Assembly: GCF_026191375.1 (NCBI RefSeq)
Contig: NZ_JAODTL010000041.1
Span: forward strand, 62,001-126,000
From: Marinomonas pontica
GTDB lineage: Bacteria > Pseudomonadota > Gammaproteobacteria > Pseudomonadales > Marinomonadaceae
Length of the DNA stretch: 64,000 nucleotides
Direction: 5' to 3'
In this document: piece after piece, positions 20,481 through 30,950 of the stretch
Layout of the letters: each line of letters begins with the position of its first letter
Position numbering within the stretch: the stretch's first letter is position 1
Notes under the pieces: generated by a model
Told to the model about the DNA's origin: nothing
The model's database searches: none
Seen by the model: only the letters and a program-made list of their open reading frames with translations
Translations under genes and position numbers: made by a program

Positions 20481-21517
20481 ATGAACACAATTTTGCAGAT
20501 ATTTGACGTGATCCCTATTCATACTAAGAACAATTTAAGCTGGTCGCAACACCTGTCGCAGGCCATCACCTCGTTACCCGAACTGGTTGAGCATTTAGGC
20601 TTGCCAAAAAGTCTCGCTCAACAAGGCGCAGAAGCGCATCAGAGCTTCAAATTGTTGGTGCCGCGCCCTTATTTGTCTCGCATTGAATATGGCAATCCAA
20701 ACGATCCGCTGCTGTTGCAAGTTTTACCCAGCCTCTCAGAAATGCAAAAAGTCGTGGGCTACACAAAGGATCCGCTAGAAGAAGCTGACCACAATCCGCA
20801 AAAAGCCATCGTACATAAATACAAACGCCGTTTATTGGTGATCACCACAGGCACTTGCGCGGTAAATTGTCGCTATTGCTTCCGTCGTCATTTTCCTTAT
20901 GGCGAAAATCAACTGGCGCAAGCCGAGTGGGAATCGGTAATCGACTATCTAAAAGCCCACCCAGACGTCAACGAAGTGATCTTGAGCGGTGGCGACCCTT
21001 TGATGATGAAAGACAGCTTGCTCGCCGATAAGCTCCATAAACTGGAGGCCTTGCCGCAAATTAAACGCCTACGCATTCATTCACGTTTGCCTGTGGTGAT
21101 TCCAGATCGCGTTTGCGACGACATGCTAACGTGGATCACAGCCAGTCGCCTCGACATCGTCATGGTGTGGCACATTAATCATGCCAATGAAGTGGACGCA
21201 AATCTGGCTCAAGCGGCTGACAAACTAAAAAAGCGGGCGTCACCTTGCTTAACCAAGGGGTACTATTGAAAGGCGTTAACGACTCGGTAGAAGCCCAAGT
21301 CAACTTGAGCGAGGCCGTTTTCGATGCCGGCATTTTGCCGTACTACATGTTCACTTTAGATCCGGTAGACGGCGCGGCGCATTTTGATATTTCTATCGAA
21401 GATGCTCAACGCTTGATGGGAAAAGTGGCTGCGGAATTACCAGGGTATTTAGTGCCAAGGCTAGCCAAGGAAATCCCTGGCAAGCCTGCGAAAAGTGTCT
21501 TCGCTCCGACTTTTTAG
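20481..21517 (+). CDS. epmB: EF-P beta-lysylation protein EpmB (lysine 2,3-aminomutase family), one-base frameshift
   Basis: Radical-SAM, PLP-dependent enzyme that converts (S)-alpha-lysine to (R)-beta-lysine for EF-P. The iron-sulfur cysteines are C126, C130 and C133 (CAVNCRYC), followed by FRRHFPY and the SGGDPLM motif. The frame is lost at the A6 run 21227-21232. One more A turns KKRASP into KKAGVTLLNQGVLLKGVNDS and yields 345 residues, the normal length, ending in AKSVFAPTF. Start ATG at 20481. It acts with EpmA and EF-P in this same region. Confidence 0.9.
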
Positions 21518-21558
21518 AACGAATAAACTTTAGTAAGAATGTACTTTATTCACTGTCT

Positions 21559-22902
21559 TTACCTAAGCAGTGCAATCCGCCCCACTTTTACTTGCTGACG
21601 TCGAATGCTCACGTTAGGCGCCAGCTGGTATAAGTCGCCATTGCGTCCAACAAGCTGGCTTGGTACATGGCTCTGTTTCGCCACTTCAGCGTGAGCATCT
21701 AAATGCTGAGGTTCGCCATGAACGGGAATGGCCAGTTGAGGCTGAACCCAAGTATAAAGCTGCTTGAGTTCTTCACGGCAGGGATGACCACTCACATGAA
21801 TGGTTAAATCGGTGTCATGAGCTTGCAAGGTGCGGATTTTTCGACCTTTAAATTGCTCGACCAATCTGTCGATGGCTTGCTCATTGCCCGGAATTCGCAT
21901 GGAACTGAAAATCACCAAATCATCGGCTTCCAGACTTAGATCAAAGCAATTGTCTGCGGCGAGTCGGTTCAAGGTCGCCCTTGGTTCGCCTTGGCTTCCC
22001 GTCACCACCGCCAGCACTTCTTCTCTTGGTAAGTAACCAAGATGTGCGGCATCAATAACCGGCAAATCATCAGGCCAATGCCCAGTTACTCGAGCCGCAC
22101 TGACCATGTTGGTAAGCGATCGTCCGATCAAAGCAAGATAACGACCGGTTTCTTTTGCCACCTGTCCCAATGCAATTAGGCGTGCAACATTGCTGCTGAA
22201 ACAGCCGACAACAACACGATTTTTTTCGGCTTCAATGGTGGTTAATAAGCCCTGATAACAGTCGCTTTCAGACGGCGAAAAACCCTCTTTTAATGCATTG
22301 GTGGAATCACACACCATGGCGAGAATGTTTTCTTTGGCTAACGCTTGAAAGGCGGCAGGAGAAAAACCATCACCTAAGATGGGTTTTTTATCGATTTTCC
22401 AATCGCCGGTATGAAAAATTCGCCCTGCTGGCGTGTCGATGGTCATCGCATACGGTTCTGGAACCGAGTGCGTCAATTCCAACCATTTGACATTAAACAC
22501 ACCGATTTTTTTGGTTTCGTTTTCTTTTACTTCGATAATAGGCACTTGATCGGTTAAGCCGACCTGAACCAACTTACGACGCAGCACTTCGGCGGTAAAC
22601 GCCGTGGTATAGACAGGGCATTTAAAACGTCGCCACAAAAATGGCAATGCGCCCACATGATCTTCATGAGCATGAGTAATAACGATGCCAGCCAAACGCT
22701 CTTTTTGCTCACTAATAAAACGTGGATCAGCGCAGACAATCTCAGACGTACGCAGGTCATCAGGCGTTAATGGCTCATTAAAAGAAACGCCGCAATCCAC
22801 CATCAACCACTGGCCATCGTGGCCATACAAGTTCATGTTCATGCCAATTTCGCCAGTGCCACCGAGAGGCAAAAACCATAAATCCTCTTGCGAGGGAATC
22901 AA
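21559..22902 (-). CDS. RNase J-like metallo-beta-lactamase-fold nuclease
   Basis: 447-residue protein of the RNase J/beta-CASP type. The metallo-beta-lactamase motif is HAHEDH (near 76-81), followed by downstream metal ligands in FHTGDWK and a beta-CASP domain with VTGSQGEP. A late HVSGH motif and HGEPQHL near the C-terminus are as in RNase J. It is shorter than Gram-positive RNase J (about 555), as the C-terminal domain is missing; short versions occur in proteobacteria. Role in RNA processing is inferred from the family. The only fitting start is TTG at 22902, behind AAGGAG at a long spacing, so the N-terminus is uncertain. Confidence 0.82.
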   Translation of the reverse strand: MIPSQEDLWFLPLGGTGEIGMNMNLYGHDGQWLMVDCGVSFNEPLTPDDLRTSEIVCADPRFISEQKERLAGIVITHAHEDHVGALPFLWRRFKCPVYTTAFTAEVLRRKLVQVGLTDQVPIIEVKENETKKIGVFNVKWLELTHSVPEPYAMTIDTPAGRIFHTGDWKIDKKPILGDGFSPAAFQALAKENILAMVCDSTNALKEGFSPSESDCYQGLLTTIEAEKNRVVVGCFSSNVARLIALGQVAKETGRYLALIGRSLTNMVSAARVTGHWPDDLPVIDAAHLGYLPREEVLAVVTGSQGEPRATLNRLAADNCFDLSLEADDLVIFSSMRIPGNEQAIDRLVEQFKGRKIRTLQAHDTDLTIHVSGHPCREELKQLYTWVQPQLAIPVHGEPQHLDAHAEVAKQSHVPSQLVGRNGDLYQLAPNVSIRRQQVKVGRIALLR

Positions 22903-23063
22903 AGATGAAATAACCCACTCCTTGTGATGATCAGCAGTAACCTCTGCCGTATTGTGTCTATGGTACGCATTTTCCGTTAATATCCCAGCTTACACTGAAA
23001 ATAGAGAGGCAAAAGGCCTTTTCTTCTTTTTATTCCCCGTTTTATTAGTCTTGGAATCAAGCC

Positions 23064-23992
23064 GTGATCACGACAAACAAATTTCAGGCCTTACTTGGTA
23101 AAGCCGTCAGCTACTTCATTTTATTATCTTGTTTGGCCATTTTAATGATCTACCTTGTGCAACGGTTTGGCGGAGACTACGCCGAGCAAAAAATCAAAGA
23201 ACAATTGGAACGGTCCGGCCTCGCCCCGTTTGTGCACTACGAAAACATTCACCTCGACCCATTCACTCTGACGCCTTCTCTAGAAAACGTCATTGTTGGC
23301 GATCAAAGCGCACCTTGGTTGCGTTTTGCTCGAATTTCACTCAACAACTATTTAATCAACTACCCTAACCTGAGTGTGGACTTTTGGATTCAAGAAAGCC
23401 CAATCAATAGCCTGTCCCGTGATACGGGTCGCTTAATGCGTGCCGCTGGAATAGACACATTGCTAGGCAAAGGGTCTTTTTCATCCAACGTTGATGGTGA
23501 ATCAGTAACGTCCCAATTCAAGCTCGACATCAAAGACCTTGGCAAACTGACCGTGGCTTCACACATTAATCTGCTGGATCAGGCGATCGACATGGCCGAT
23601 TTACGAGCCGACATACTTGCCTCACTCGCACTGGGTCAACCTGAAGCGTTAGCCATAATTTATGGGGACACCATTGAGTTAAATTCGTTAAACGTTCAAT
23701 ACCAAGACACGGGATTATTCACCCACTTGTTCCCGCACTCGACAATGTCTCAAGATTCACAGAACAGTCACCTAACTGGGTTAAAGTTCGCAAGCCAAGC
23801 ATTTGGGCTAGCACCCGCGGATTCAAGCGAAGCGGATCACATTGCTAAAACAGTACTGACGTTTTTGAATAACCCAAATCAATTGTCACTGTCCATGTCT
23901 CCCTCTCCAGCAATAAGTCTAAAAAATTGACCTTATTAGCGAACGAAGGTTCCCTATACCAAGGCACAACAATGCGCATCGCAAACGATTAA
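23064..23992 (+). CDS. Uncharacterised membrane-anchored protein, possible late frameshift
   Basis: I do not recognise the family. The protein has one N-terminal membrane segment (about 16-34, LILSC-like hydrophobic run) and a soluble, presumably periplasmic body with beta-rich text such as LTPSLENVIVGD and VTSQFKLDIKDLG, reminiscent of AsmA/DUF2125-like exported proteins. The reading frame stops at 23930 right after an A6 run (23921-23926). With one more A it continues as KKLTLLANEGSLYQGTTMRIAND and ends at 23992, which reads like a natural C-terminus. I therefore give the longer span, but the break is less certain than in other genes here. Confidence 0.6.
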
Positions 23993-24057
23993 CGCCATTT
24001 CTTTTCATTACGAATGCTTGTACCGTGGTGTTTTTTCAGAAGATGACTAGGAAAGGC

Positions 24058-24534
24058 ATGAAAAATGTGACTATTTTGGTAGATGTTCAAAATGTCTATT
24101 ACACCACCAGACAAGCGTTCGGCCGTTCATTTGATTACAACACCTTTTGGAAACAAGCGACGGAAGGCCGTAATGTGATCAAAGCCATTGCGTATGCCAT
24201 CGACAGAGGCGATGAAAAACAACGACAATTCCAAAATATCCTTCGTGCCATTGGCCTGGAAGTGAAATTAAAGCCTTTTATTCAGCGCTCGGACGGTTCA
24301 GCAAAGGGCGACTGGGATGTGGGTATTGCGATTGATGGTATCGAATACGGTAAAGGCAGCGATGTGCTTGTGCTGCTTTCAGGTGACGGCGATTTCGATA
24401 TTCTCGCCAAAACATTGAGGGAGAAATATCAAACCCAAGTCGAGGTATATGGTGTCGAATCCCTTACTGCGCAATCATTAATCAATGCGGCGGACAGTTT
24501 CTTTCCCGTCGATAACAAATTGTTACTAAAATAA
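24058..24534 (+). CDS. NYN domain protein (LabA/DUF88 family)
   Basis: 158-residue protein with a PIN-like NYN fold predicted to act as a ribonuclease. Acidic residues expected at the metal site are visible: ILVDVQN at the N-terminus, KGDWDVGIAID in the middle and LLSGDGDFDILAK near 105-117. The start at 24058 is chosen because AGGAAAGGC directly precedes it; an in-frame upstream start would add 11 residues without a ribosome site. The target RNA is unknown. Confidence 0.85.
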   Translation: MKNVTILVDVQNVYYTTRQAFGRSFDYNTFWKQATEGRNVIKAIAYAIDRGDEKQRQFQNILRAIGLEVKLKPFIQRSDGSAKGDWDVGIAIDGIEYGKGSDVLVLLSGDGDFDILAKTLREKYQTQVEVYGVESLTAQSLINAADSFFPVDNKLLLK

Positions 24535-24613
24535 ATACAACTTGGCTATATTTTTAAGAGAGAATGTGAAAATCAATGTTTTCATATTTACTTCACAGAC
24601 AAATAAAAAGCCA

Positions 24614-25662
24614 ATGATAAGCCACAAAAACCCGCAACTGATAGACGCCAGAGTAACCTTGCATAAGTGGCTGAGCCTCGCTACGGCGATTATTGTCTTT
24701 TTTTCTCTTTGTTAAATATTGTGGCACTCAATCAGCCCTCTTTGGGTTTTGTTGAAGGCGGGTTTGGTCTGCTTAATTTGTATTTTTATCACCAAGCTCA
24801 ACAGGGCAAAATGCAAAGTTGGCACAGCCACATCTTAATCGCCTCTCTCACCATTACTATTTCGTATGCCGTTTATACTGCGGATTTAAGAGCGGGATCG
24901 GCCTATTGGCTGCTTGTTTTACCACCACTGTACTGCCTTCTCACCGGCTCTAAGCGAGGGCTTTTTTATACCATTGCGCTCTCTTTACCCGCCATCGCCA
25001 TTTTATTTATAAAATCCGACCCCGAAAATTATCTCGGCTATCGCTCGGTTATCAATTTTGTGCTCGCGTACTTTTTGTCGTATGTCATTTGCTACTTATA
25101 CGAAAATCAATACACAACAAGAGACATCACATTACAAAAAATGGCGTTCCAAGACCCGTTAACGGGCGCAAAGAACCGTCATGCGTTAAAGCTGTTTTTT
25201 GAAGAATTTAATAAGAAACCAATAGATCCTTTTTTGGGAGAGCCCCAAGAAACGCACTTATTGATTGTCGATATTGATTATTTTAAAAGCGTAAATGATG
25301 AATTTGGCCATGATGTAGGAGACTCGGTTCTAATCGAAATCACTGAGCTATTGCACTACTACACGGACAACGACCAAGTGTACCGGATCGGCGGAGAAGA
25401 ATTTCTCATTGTCTTGCAGAAACACGATGGCAAACAAGCCTTTAGCTTTGCAGAAACAATTCGAAGAAACATTGAGAACTCGGTGTTTCGCTACCATCAG
25501 CAGAACATAAAAATCACAGTGAGCATCGGCATCGCCCAACTCAATAAAGGCCAAACATTCAAAGAGTTCTTCAAAGTCGCTGACAAAAACCTATACTCTG
25601 CGAAAAACAAAGGACGTAATTTGGTGCATCATGACACCATGAACATTAGCGAAGCGATGTAA
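24614..25662 (+). CDS. Membrane diguanylate cyclase, one-base frameshift near N-terminus
   Basis: The N-terminal half is several hydrophobic segments, a MASE-like membrane sensor, and the C-terminal half is a GGDEF domain (about 180-335) with active-site RIGGEEF. The RxxD inhibition site is replaced by TDND. The first 28 codons from ATG 24614 are in another frame. One more T in the T7 run 24698-24704 joins ATAIIVFFF to SLLNIVALNQPS and gives 349 residues. Without repair the apparent start at 24667 would be an internal TTG-like codon with no ribosome site. Confidence 0.83.
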
Positions 25663-25715
25663 ACCAAGACGATGTAAATCGACGCAACGCCATTCAATAC
25701 AGGCTCATTGCATTA

Positions 25716-25937
25716 TTAATGGACAAATGTGTCTAAAAACAATGCCTCAACCTTGTCTCTCGCCCAAGGCGTTTTTCGCAAAAATTTCAGGCTGGATTTA
25801 ACAGACGGATCGCTCTTGAAGCAATTTATATTGATGCGAATCGACAACTCTTCCCAACCATAATGCTCTACTAGGTCTGTGACAATTTTTTCCAGCTTTA
25901 TCCCATGCAAAGGGTTGTTTACTTGCGTTCCACTCAT
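25716..25937 (-). CDS. VF530 family DNA-binding protein
   Basis: Small 73-residue protein of the VF530 (DUF2132) family. The family signature is nearly complete: [12 protein letters not shown], then [28 protein letters not shown] and LRKTPWAR. A solved family member is helical and was proposed to bind DNA; cellular role unknown. AAGGTAA lies seven bases before the ATG. Confidence 0.9.
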   Translation of the reverse strand: MSGTQVNNPLHGIKLEKIVTDLVEHYGWEELSIRININCFKSDPSVKSSLKFLRKTPWARDKVEALFLDTFVH

Positions 25938-26121
25938 TTCTATTTACCTTGTTATGTACATTCATAATTTTTCGCAGTATACAGTAAAAGCCCTTGCCAC
26001 CCTGAGACATAATCCAACTTCTAGAATAATTCTGCGCAGAAAGAACAGAAATCATTCAATGATGTTTGACTAATAAGACAAATCCCCGAAAAATAGTCAA
26101 AAACATTAGGAGAAAACTCTC

Positions 26122-26409
26122 ATGGGTATTTTATCTAGCCTAAAAGGGCTATTTGCCGGCACAGAAAGCGCACCAGAAAAAGCAGAAGACACCGTGGAAT
26201 ACAAAGGTTTTTCTATTATTCCAGCCCCAATGAAAGACGGCGGCCAATATCGCGTCGCGGCGAGCATCACCAAAGGCGAAGGAGACGAACTCAAAACGCA
26301 CAATTTCATTCGATCCGATTTAATGCCAAACCGTGATGAATGCATTGAAATCACACTTCGTAAAGCCAAGCTCACCATAGATCAACTTGGTGACACTATT
26401 TTCAATTAA
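26122..26409 (+). CDS. HlyU family protein
   Basis: 95-residue protein of the HlyU-named family (not the ArsR-type HlyU of Vibrio). It has a short amphipathic N-terminus (MGILSSLKGLF), then a compact beta-rich domain with YKGFSIIPAPMKDGGQYRVA and FIRSDLMPNRDEC. Function is not established. AGGAGAAAA precedes the ATG. The hydrolase gene starts 19 bases downstream, so the two are probably co-transcribed. Confidence 0.85.
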   Translation: MGILSSLKGLFAGTESAPEKAEDTVEYKGFSIIPAPMKDGGQYRVAASITKGEGDELKTHNFIRSDLMPNRDECIEITLRKAKLTIDQLGDTIFN

Positions 26410-26427
26410 TTGAACGAGAAGATCACA

Positions 26428-27444
26428 ATGAGCGCACCGATAGGACAACACTGGAAACAAATAGATGATTGTGAAGACCTATTAGGTGCCGATTTTCGAG
26501 CTCGCACCTATGCATTTCCAGGCCCGAAAACCCAAGTTTGCACCACCCTAGTTCATCATATTGGCAACCCTGACAGCACAAAAGCCATCTTGTATGTACA
26601 CGGTTACACCGATTATTTTTTTCAAACGGGATTAGCCGAACATTTTGTGCGTCTTGGCTACCGTTTTTATGCAGTAGACCTTCAAGGCTACGGTCGCTCT
26701 ATTCGCCCATCCACGCCACCAAACTGGTGTGAATCCATAGAACAATATGGGCAAGATTTAGACATCGCTTTAGCCACCATGAAACAAGACGGCGTGAACG
26801 ATGTTGTCATTTTAGGACACTCCACTGGGGGACTGGTCGTCTCAACCTATTTGGCGCAACCCTATGCTTTACCTGAACGAGAAAGCCATTACCAAAAGCC
26901 TTTTCCAAATATTCTTGGCTTGATGTTGAACAGCCCGTTTCTGGCTTTGCCTTTCCCACCCACAGTGTTGAACCGAATAAACTGGCCGATACGAGCCATC
27001 GTGTCTTTATTGCCCTTTTGGTATATGCGCGCCAAAAAAATCACCCTTTACGCTAAAACCTTGCATTGTGTTTTTGGTGGCGAATGGGACTACCGATTAG
27101 ATTGGAAACCGGCTCAAGGGTTTGATTTGTCCTTTCATTGGCTTAGAGAGATCATTTCGGCGCAGCACAATTTAGTAAAACAACACCTAACGATTCCTAC
27201 CCTACTTTGCCATTCGAACATCAGCACTATTGGCAAAGAAACCATCGAAGAAACCCAACAAGGGGACGGTGTTTTGGACATAGAAAGCATGCAAGACGCT
27301 GCCCACAAAATATTCAGAAACCTAACCAAAGTGTCTATCGCACAAGGGTTCCATGATTTGTATCTGTCTCATCAGACAGCGCGTGACGCCTATTTATCGG
27401 CCATGACGGATTGGTTAGACGAGCAAACAAAGGCGCTAACTTAA
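26428..27444 (+). CDS. Alpha/beta hydrolase, monoacylglycerol-lipase/lysophospholipase-like
   Basis: 339-residue serine hydrolase. The oxyanion segment YVHGYTDYFF, the nucleophile elbow GHSTGG (Ser132) and a late GFHDLYLS containing the likely catalytic His are visible, in the style of Hydrolase_4 lysophospholipases. The ATG at 26428 with GAGAAG upstream is preferred to a TTG six codons earlier. The 3' end overlaps the convergent SDR gene by four bases. Confidence 0.85.
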   Translation: MSAPIGQHWKQIDDCEDLLGADFRARTYAFPGPKTQVCTTLVHHIGNPDSTKAILYVHGYTDYFFQTGLAEHFVRLGYRFYAVDLQGYGRSIRPSTPPNWCESIEQYGQDLDIALATMKQDGVNDVVILGHSTGGLVVSTYLAQPYALPERESHYQKPFPNILGLMLNSPFLALPFPPTVLNRINWPIRAIVSLLPFWYMRAKKITLYAKTLHCVFGGEWDYRLDWKPAQGFDLSFHWLREIISAQHNLVKQHLTIPTLLCHSNISTIGKETIEETQQGDGVLDIESMQDAAHKIFRNLTKVSIAQGFHDLYLSHQTARDAYLSAMTDWLDEQTKALT

Positions 27445-28274
27445 GCGCCTTGACGTCGCATTACCCAATCCAACAAAACCGTTGGTAATACACGCTTCAT
27501 GATCACTGCGGCGTATGTTGGCAGAGTCACATAATACCGTGCTCTTGGGCGAGTGGATTCCAAAGCATGGATGAGCTTTTCAACCACCGCGCTGGCAGGC
27601 AGAGTCTGCGAGGAAGCGACGCCCTCTTTGCTCAAGCGAGTAATGGCTTCAGCATAACCCTTTTGATGACGACTGTTTTCCATATCAATATTGTCTTGTA
27701 GCGCAAGCAAAGCATTAGCACGAAAACGACTTTCAATTGGACCAGGCTCAATAAGGCTGACCTTAATCGGCGTATCAGACAACTCCAAGCGCAAGGTGTC
27801 CGTTAAACCTTCCAATGCAAACTTACTGGCGTTGTAAGCACCACGAAATGGCGCCGCGACCAACCCTAATACAGAGCTGTTATTAACAATACGTCCAAAA
27901 CCTTGAGCCAGCATGATTTTCAAAACTTTCGTCGTCAACTCATGCGTACCAAAGAAATTGCATTCAAACTGAGCTCGTAACGCGTCAACGGGCAAATCTT
28001 CCACAGCCCCCGGTTGGCCATAAGCACCGTTATTAAACAAAGCAAACAACTGACCATTAGTCATTGCCAGCGTTTCTTCAAGGCCTCGTGAAATAGAAGC
28101 CGAATCCGCTAAATCCAAACACACCACATGCTTAATGCCCTGCGCTTTTAGCGCCTCAACATCTTCTTGTTGGCGACAACTGGCAACGACAAGAAAATCA
28201 CGCTCTTGAAGCATTTTGGCTGCCTCTAGACCAATCCCCGACGAACACCCTGTAATGAGAATAGAATATTGCAT
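27441..28274 (-). CDS. Short-chain dehydrogenase/reductase (SDR)
   Basis: 277-residue classical SDR with TGCSSGIG near residue 8, NNGAYG, the active-site Ser (NNSSVLG) and YNASK. The text SLIEPGPIES after the active site matches SDRs acting on retinol, steroid or 3-oxoacyl-like substrates, but the substrate is unknown. The ATG at 28274 is chosen because AAAGGAGCC lies just upstream; an upstream start would add 19 residues that fit no SDR. Confidence 0.87.
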   Translation of the reverse strand: MQYSILITGCSSGIGLEAAKMLQERDFLVVASCRQQEDVEALKAQGIKHVVCLDLADSASISRGLEETLAMTNGQLFALFNNGAYGQPGAVEDLPVDALRAQFECNFFGTHELTTKVLKIMLAQGFGRIVNNSSVLGLVAAPFRGAYNASKFALEGLTDTLRLELSDTPIKVSLIEPGPIESRFRANALLALQDNIDMENSRHQKGYAEAITRLSKEGVASSQTLPASAVVEKLIHALESTRPRARYYVTLPTYAAVIMKRVLPTVLLDWVMRRQGA

Positions 28275-28430
28275 AGCGGCTCCTTTGAAGAAAAAACATC
28301 GTGCTTTGGATGGTACCAAAATGTCGCACAAAGTGCCTTTCTATTGATTTCGATCACAATATAAACAGCCACTCCAGCCCATAATCCCTGCTTATAAAAC
28401 ACACACAATTTTCTGTTAAAGGGATGTCAC

Positions 28431-30053
28431 ATGAAACTCAGCTCAATTAAAGTCAGTCATAAACTGTGGGGGCTTATTATCGTTTTAGTCGCCTTACTGG
28501 TCACCTTTAGTGCAACCACCTACCGCGAACTGTACGCTGAGTTATTACAAGCCCGTCAATTGCAAGTCAAAGAACAGGTGGATAACGCCTACTCACTGGT
28601 TGCCTTCTACGCAGACCAAGCGGATACGATCGGCGAAGACAACGCCAAACAGTCGGCACTCGCCGCCTTATCTGCATTACGCTTTGGCGAGGACGGGTAC
28701 TTCTGGGTAAATGACATGCAAACCAAACTCCTTATGCACCCATTCAAACCACAAAATGCCGGCAAAGACATGTCTAATACAACGGATGCAAAAGGCCAAT
28801 TTCATTGGAAAAATATGGTCTCTGTGGTGAAACAGCAAGGCGAAGGCTATGTTGAATACGCCTACAAAGGCCCTCAAGTAAGCCAACCAGAAGACAAAGT
28901 ATCCTATGTTAAAGGCTACCAACCATGGGGCTGGGTGATTGGCAGCGGAGTTTTATACAGCAGTGTCACCGACATATTCTGGAAGTCGATTACCCAATCA
29001 GCCATCATTGAAATGTCATTGATAATGCTCGCCATGATTGGAAGCATTTTGATTGTTCGCAACATCACGCAGCCATTAAAAACCGTAACAGAACACCTAC
29101 AACATATTTCTAATGGCAACCTAACCAAACACATCGATATGCAACGTGCTGATGAGATTGGCATCTTGGCCAATGCGGCCAATCGAGTATCCAGTTCCCT
29201 AAACGACACGCTACTCGAAGTCGACCACGCCATCACAGAGTTGCAAGCCGTGTGTGTTCAAATGCAAGGCAACAGCCTCAATACCCAAAAAGGCATGGAT
29301 CACCAATTCCAAGAAGTCGAACTGTTGGCCACCGCCATGAATGAAATGTCTTATTCTATTAAAGACGTTGCACAACATGCCAAAGACACGGCGGACGCCA
29401 CTCAAACGGTTCAAACCATTACCCGTCAAAGCAGTCAAGACCTTGATGCCACCAACATCGACATTCAGAGCTTAACCACGCACATTGAAGGAGCCAACGA
29501 CGTCATCATTAAACTACTAGAGCAAACAGGCGATATCGATTCCGTGCTGGGGGTGATTGGCGATATTTCAGAACAAACCAATTTGCTCGCACTCAACGCC
29601 GCCATTGAAGCCGCTCGCGCAGGTGAATTGGGTCGTGGCTTTGCGGTAGTTGCAGACGAAGTACGCTCACTGGCCAGCCGAACTCAAGGCTCTACCGTCG
29701 AAATCCGCGCAATTATTGAAAAGCTACAACATCAATCAAAAGAAGCATCTACTTCCATGGCCACCAGCACAGAACAAGCGGAACGCGGTGCCGGCCGAAT
29801 GCATGTGGCCGCTGAAAACCTCAAAAACATGCTGATTCAAGTCGATGACGTGTCCGCAAGAAGCTTACAAATCGCCTCCGCAGCAGAGCAGCAAGGCGCC
29901 GTGGCCGAAGAGATCAATCACAACTTGATGGGCATTCGTGAAGTGTCTGAAAAAGTATTGGAAGACTCTCAACAAGTGTCCGAAGGCAGCACCATGATCG
30001 CCAAAATGACCGACGAGCTAAGTAAGAAAATCAAACAGTTCCAGTTTGCTTGA
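28431..30053 (+). CDS. Methyl-accepting chemotaxis protein with single Cache domain
   Basis: 540-residue chemoreceptor: membrane segment about 12-32, periplasmic Cache_2-type domain about 33-185 with [12 protein letters not shown] and a second glycine-rich motif [11 protein letters not shown], membrane segment about 190-212, HAMP (about 213-265) and signalling domain with hairpin tip [19 protein letters not shown] near 383-401. There is no C-terminal pentapeptide. The Cache_2 class often binds small organic acids (family knowledge). The start has AAGGGATGTC upstream. Confidence 0.93.
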   Translation: MKLSSIKVSHKLWGLIIVLVALLVTFSATTYRELYAELLQARQLQVKEQVDNAYSLVAFYADQADTIGEDNAKQSALAALSALRFGEDGYFWVNDMQTKLLMHPFKPQNAGKDMSNTTDAKGQFHWKNMVSVVKQQGEGYVEYAYKGPQVSQPEDKVSYVKGYQPWGWVIGSGVLYSSVTDIFWKSITQSAIIEMSLIMLAMIGSILIVRNITQPLKTVTEHLQHISNGNLTKHIDMQRADEIGILANAANRVSSSLNDTLLEVDHAITELQAVCVQMQGNSLNTQKGMDHQFQEVELLATAMNEMSYSIKDVAQHAKDTADATQTVQTITRQSSQDLDATNIDIQSLTTHIEGANDVIIKLLEQTGDIDSVLGVIGDISEQTNLLALNAAIEAARAGELGRGFAVVADEVRSLASRTQGSTVEIRAIIEKLQHQSKEASTSMATSTEQAERGAGRMHVAAENLKNMLIQVDDVSARSLQIASAAEQQGAVAEEINHNLMGIREVSEKVLEDSQQVSEGSTMIAKMTDELSKKIKQFQFA

Positions 30054-30074
30054 GAGCCTTTCTATCCTGTAACA

Positions 30075-30104
30075 AGAGGTGAGCTAAGCACTCATCTCTT
30101 TTTC
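30075..30104 (+). terminator. Terminator of chemoreceptor gene
   Basis: AGAGGTGAG pairs with CTCATCTCT (one G-T pair) around a seven-base loop and is followed by TTTTTCG. Confidence 0.7.
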
Positions 30105-30145
30105 GTTTAAGCTCGCTGCGGTTAAAAACGTAAATATGATTTTAA

Positions 30146-30916
30146 CTAAAGCGTCCTTATATATTGACTTGGCGTTACTCCAAATGACTTGTAAAAGCGC
30201 TGACTAAAGCGTTCTTGAGACTGGTAGCCGCAACGCACCGCAATGTCGATTTGTTGATCGTAACCTTGTTGCATCAAGCTGATTGCATGATTCATACGCA
30301 CTCGGGTTAACAGGGTTCTAAACTGAGTATTTTCTTCTTTCAAACGACGAATCAAGGTAGCTCGACTCATTGAGAAATGGGCCGCAACTTGATCCAATTG
30401 ATAATCCTGCCATGGCGCTTGTTGCATGAGTTCAGTGACTTTTTGCGCAAAGGGCACAGAATGCCCATCAAAAAGTAGATGCAATTTACCGACTTCGGCC
30501 ATCTGTTGATAAAAGCCATTAATCCAATACGCTTGAGCCGTCTCACTCAATCCATCGATATCCAATCCCATTAAGAAATCAAGACTCTCCATCAAAGCGC
30601 GGCTAGGTTTAAAGCGCGGCGACCACTCACCATCTACTGCCATGCTTAGCTGTATCATGGCTTCTGGAGGTGACAATAAAAAACTCATCTGCACTGACAA
30701 AAATCGCGCTTTGGTTGGCTCATTTTCAAACGTCAGTTGTTGCCCTGCTTTTGTTAATAGCAAGGTCGATGCATCAAATTCCAACACATCATCTTGCCAG
30801 AATAGACGTTTACGCCCTGAACGAATTTTAAAGAGGCTAGGAGTAAGAATCGCCACATTACGCAATCGCTGTGCTTGTACCCCATACACATGACTGACTT
30901 TAAAAGCAGGACGCAT
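30146..30916 (-). CDS. AraC family transcriptional regulator
   Basis: 256-residue regulator with an N-terminal cupin-like ligand region and a C-terminal pair of helix-turn-helices. The first recognition region is LDQVAAHFSMSRATLIRRLKE; the second carries the family consensus IAVRCGYQSQERFSQRFYKSFG, ending TPSQYIR. It lies 34 bases downstream of the PEBP gene on the same strand and may be co-transcribed with it. Effector and targets are unknown. Confidence 0.9.
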   Translation of the reverse strand: MRPAFKVSHVYGVQAQRLRNVAILTPSLFKIRSGRKRLFWQDDVLEFDASTLLLTKAGQQLTFENEPTKARFLSVQMSFLLSPPEAMIQLSMAVDGEWSPRFKPSRALMESLDFLMGLDIDGLSETAQAYWINGFYQQMAEVGKLHLLFDGHSVPFAQKVTELMQQAPWQDYQLDQVAAHFSMSRATLIRRLKEENTQFRTLLTRVRMNHAISLMQQGYDQQIDIAVRCGYQSQERFSQRFYKSFGVTPSQYIRTL

Positions 30917-30950
30917 TGTTACTCACTCCTAAACCCTAATAAATGATGGA

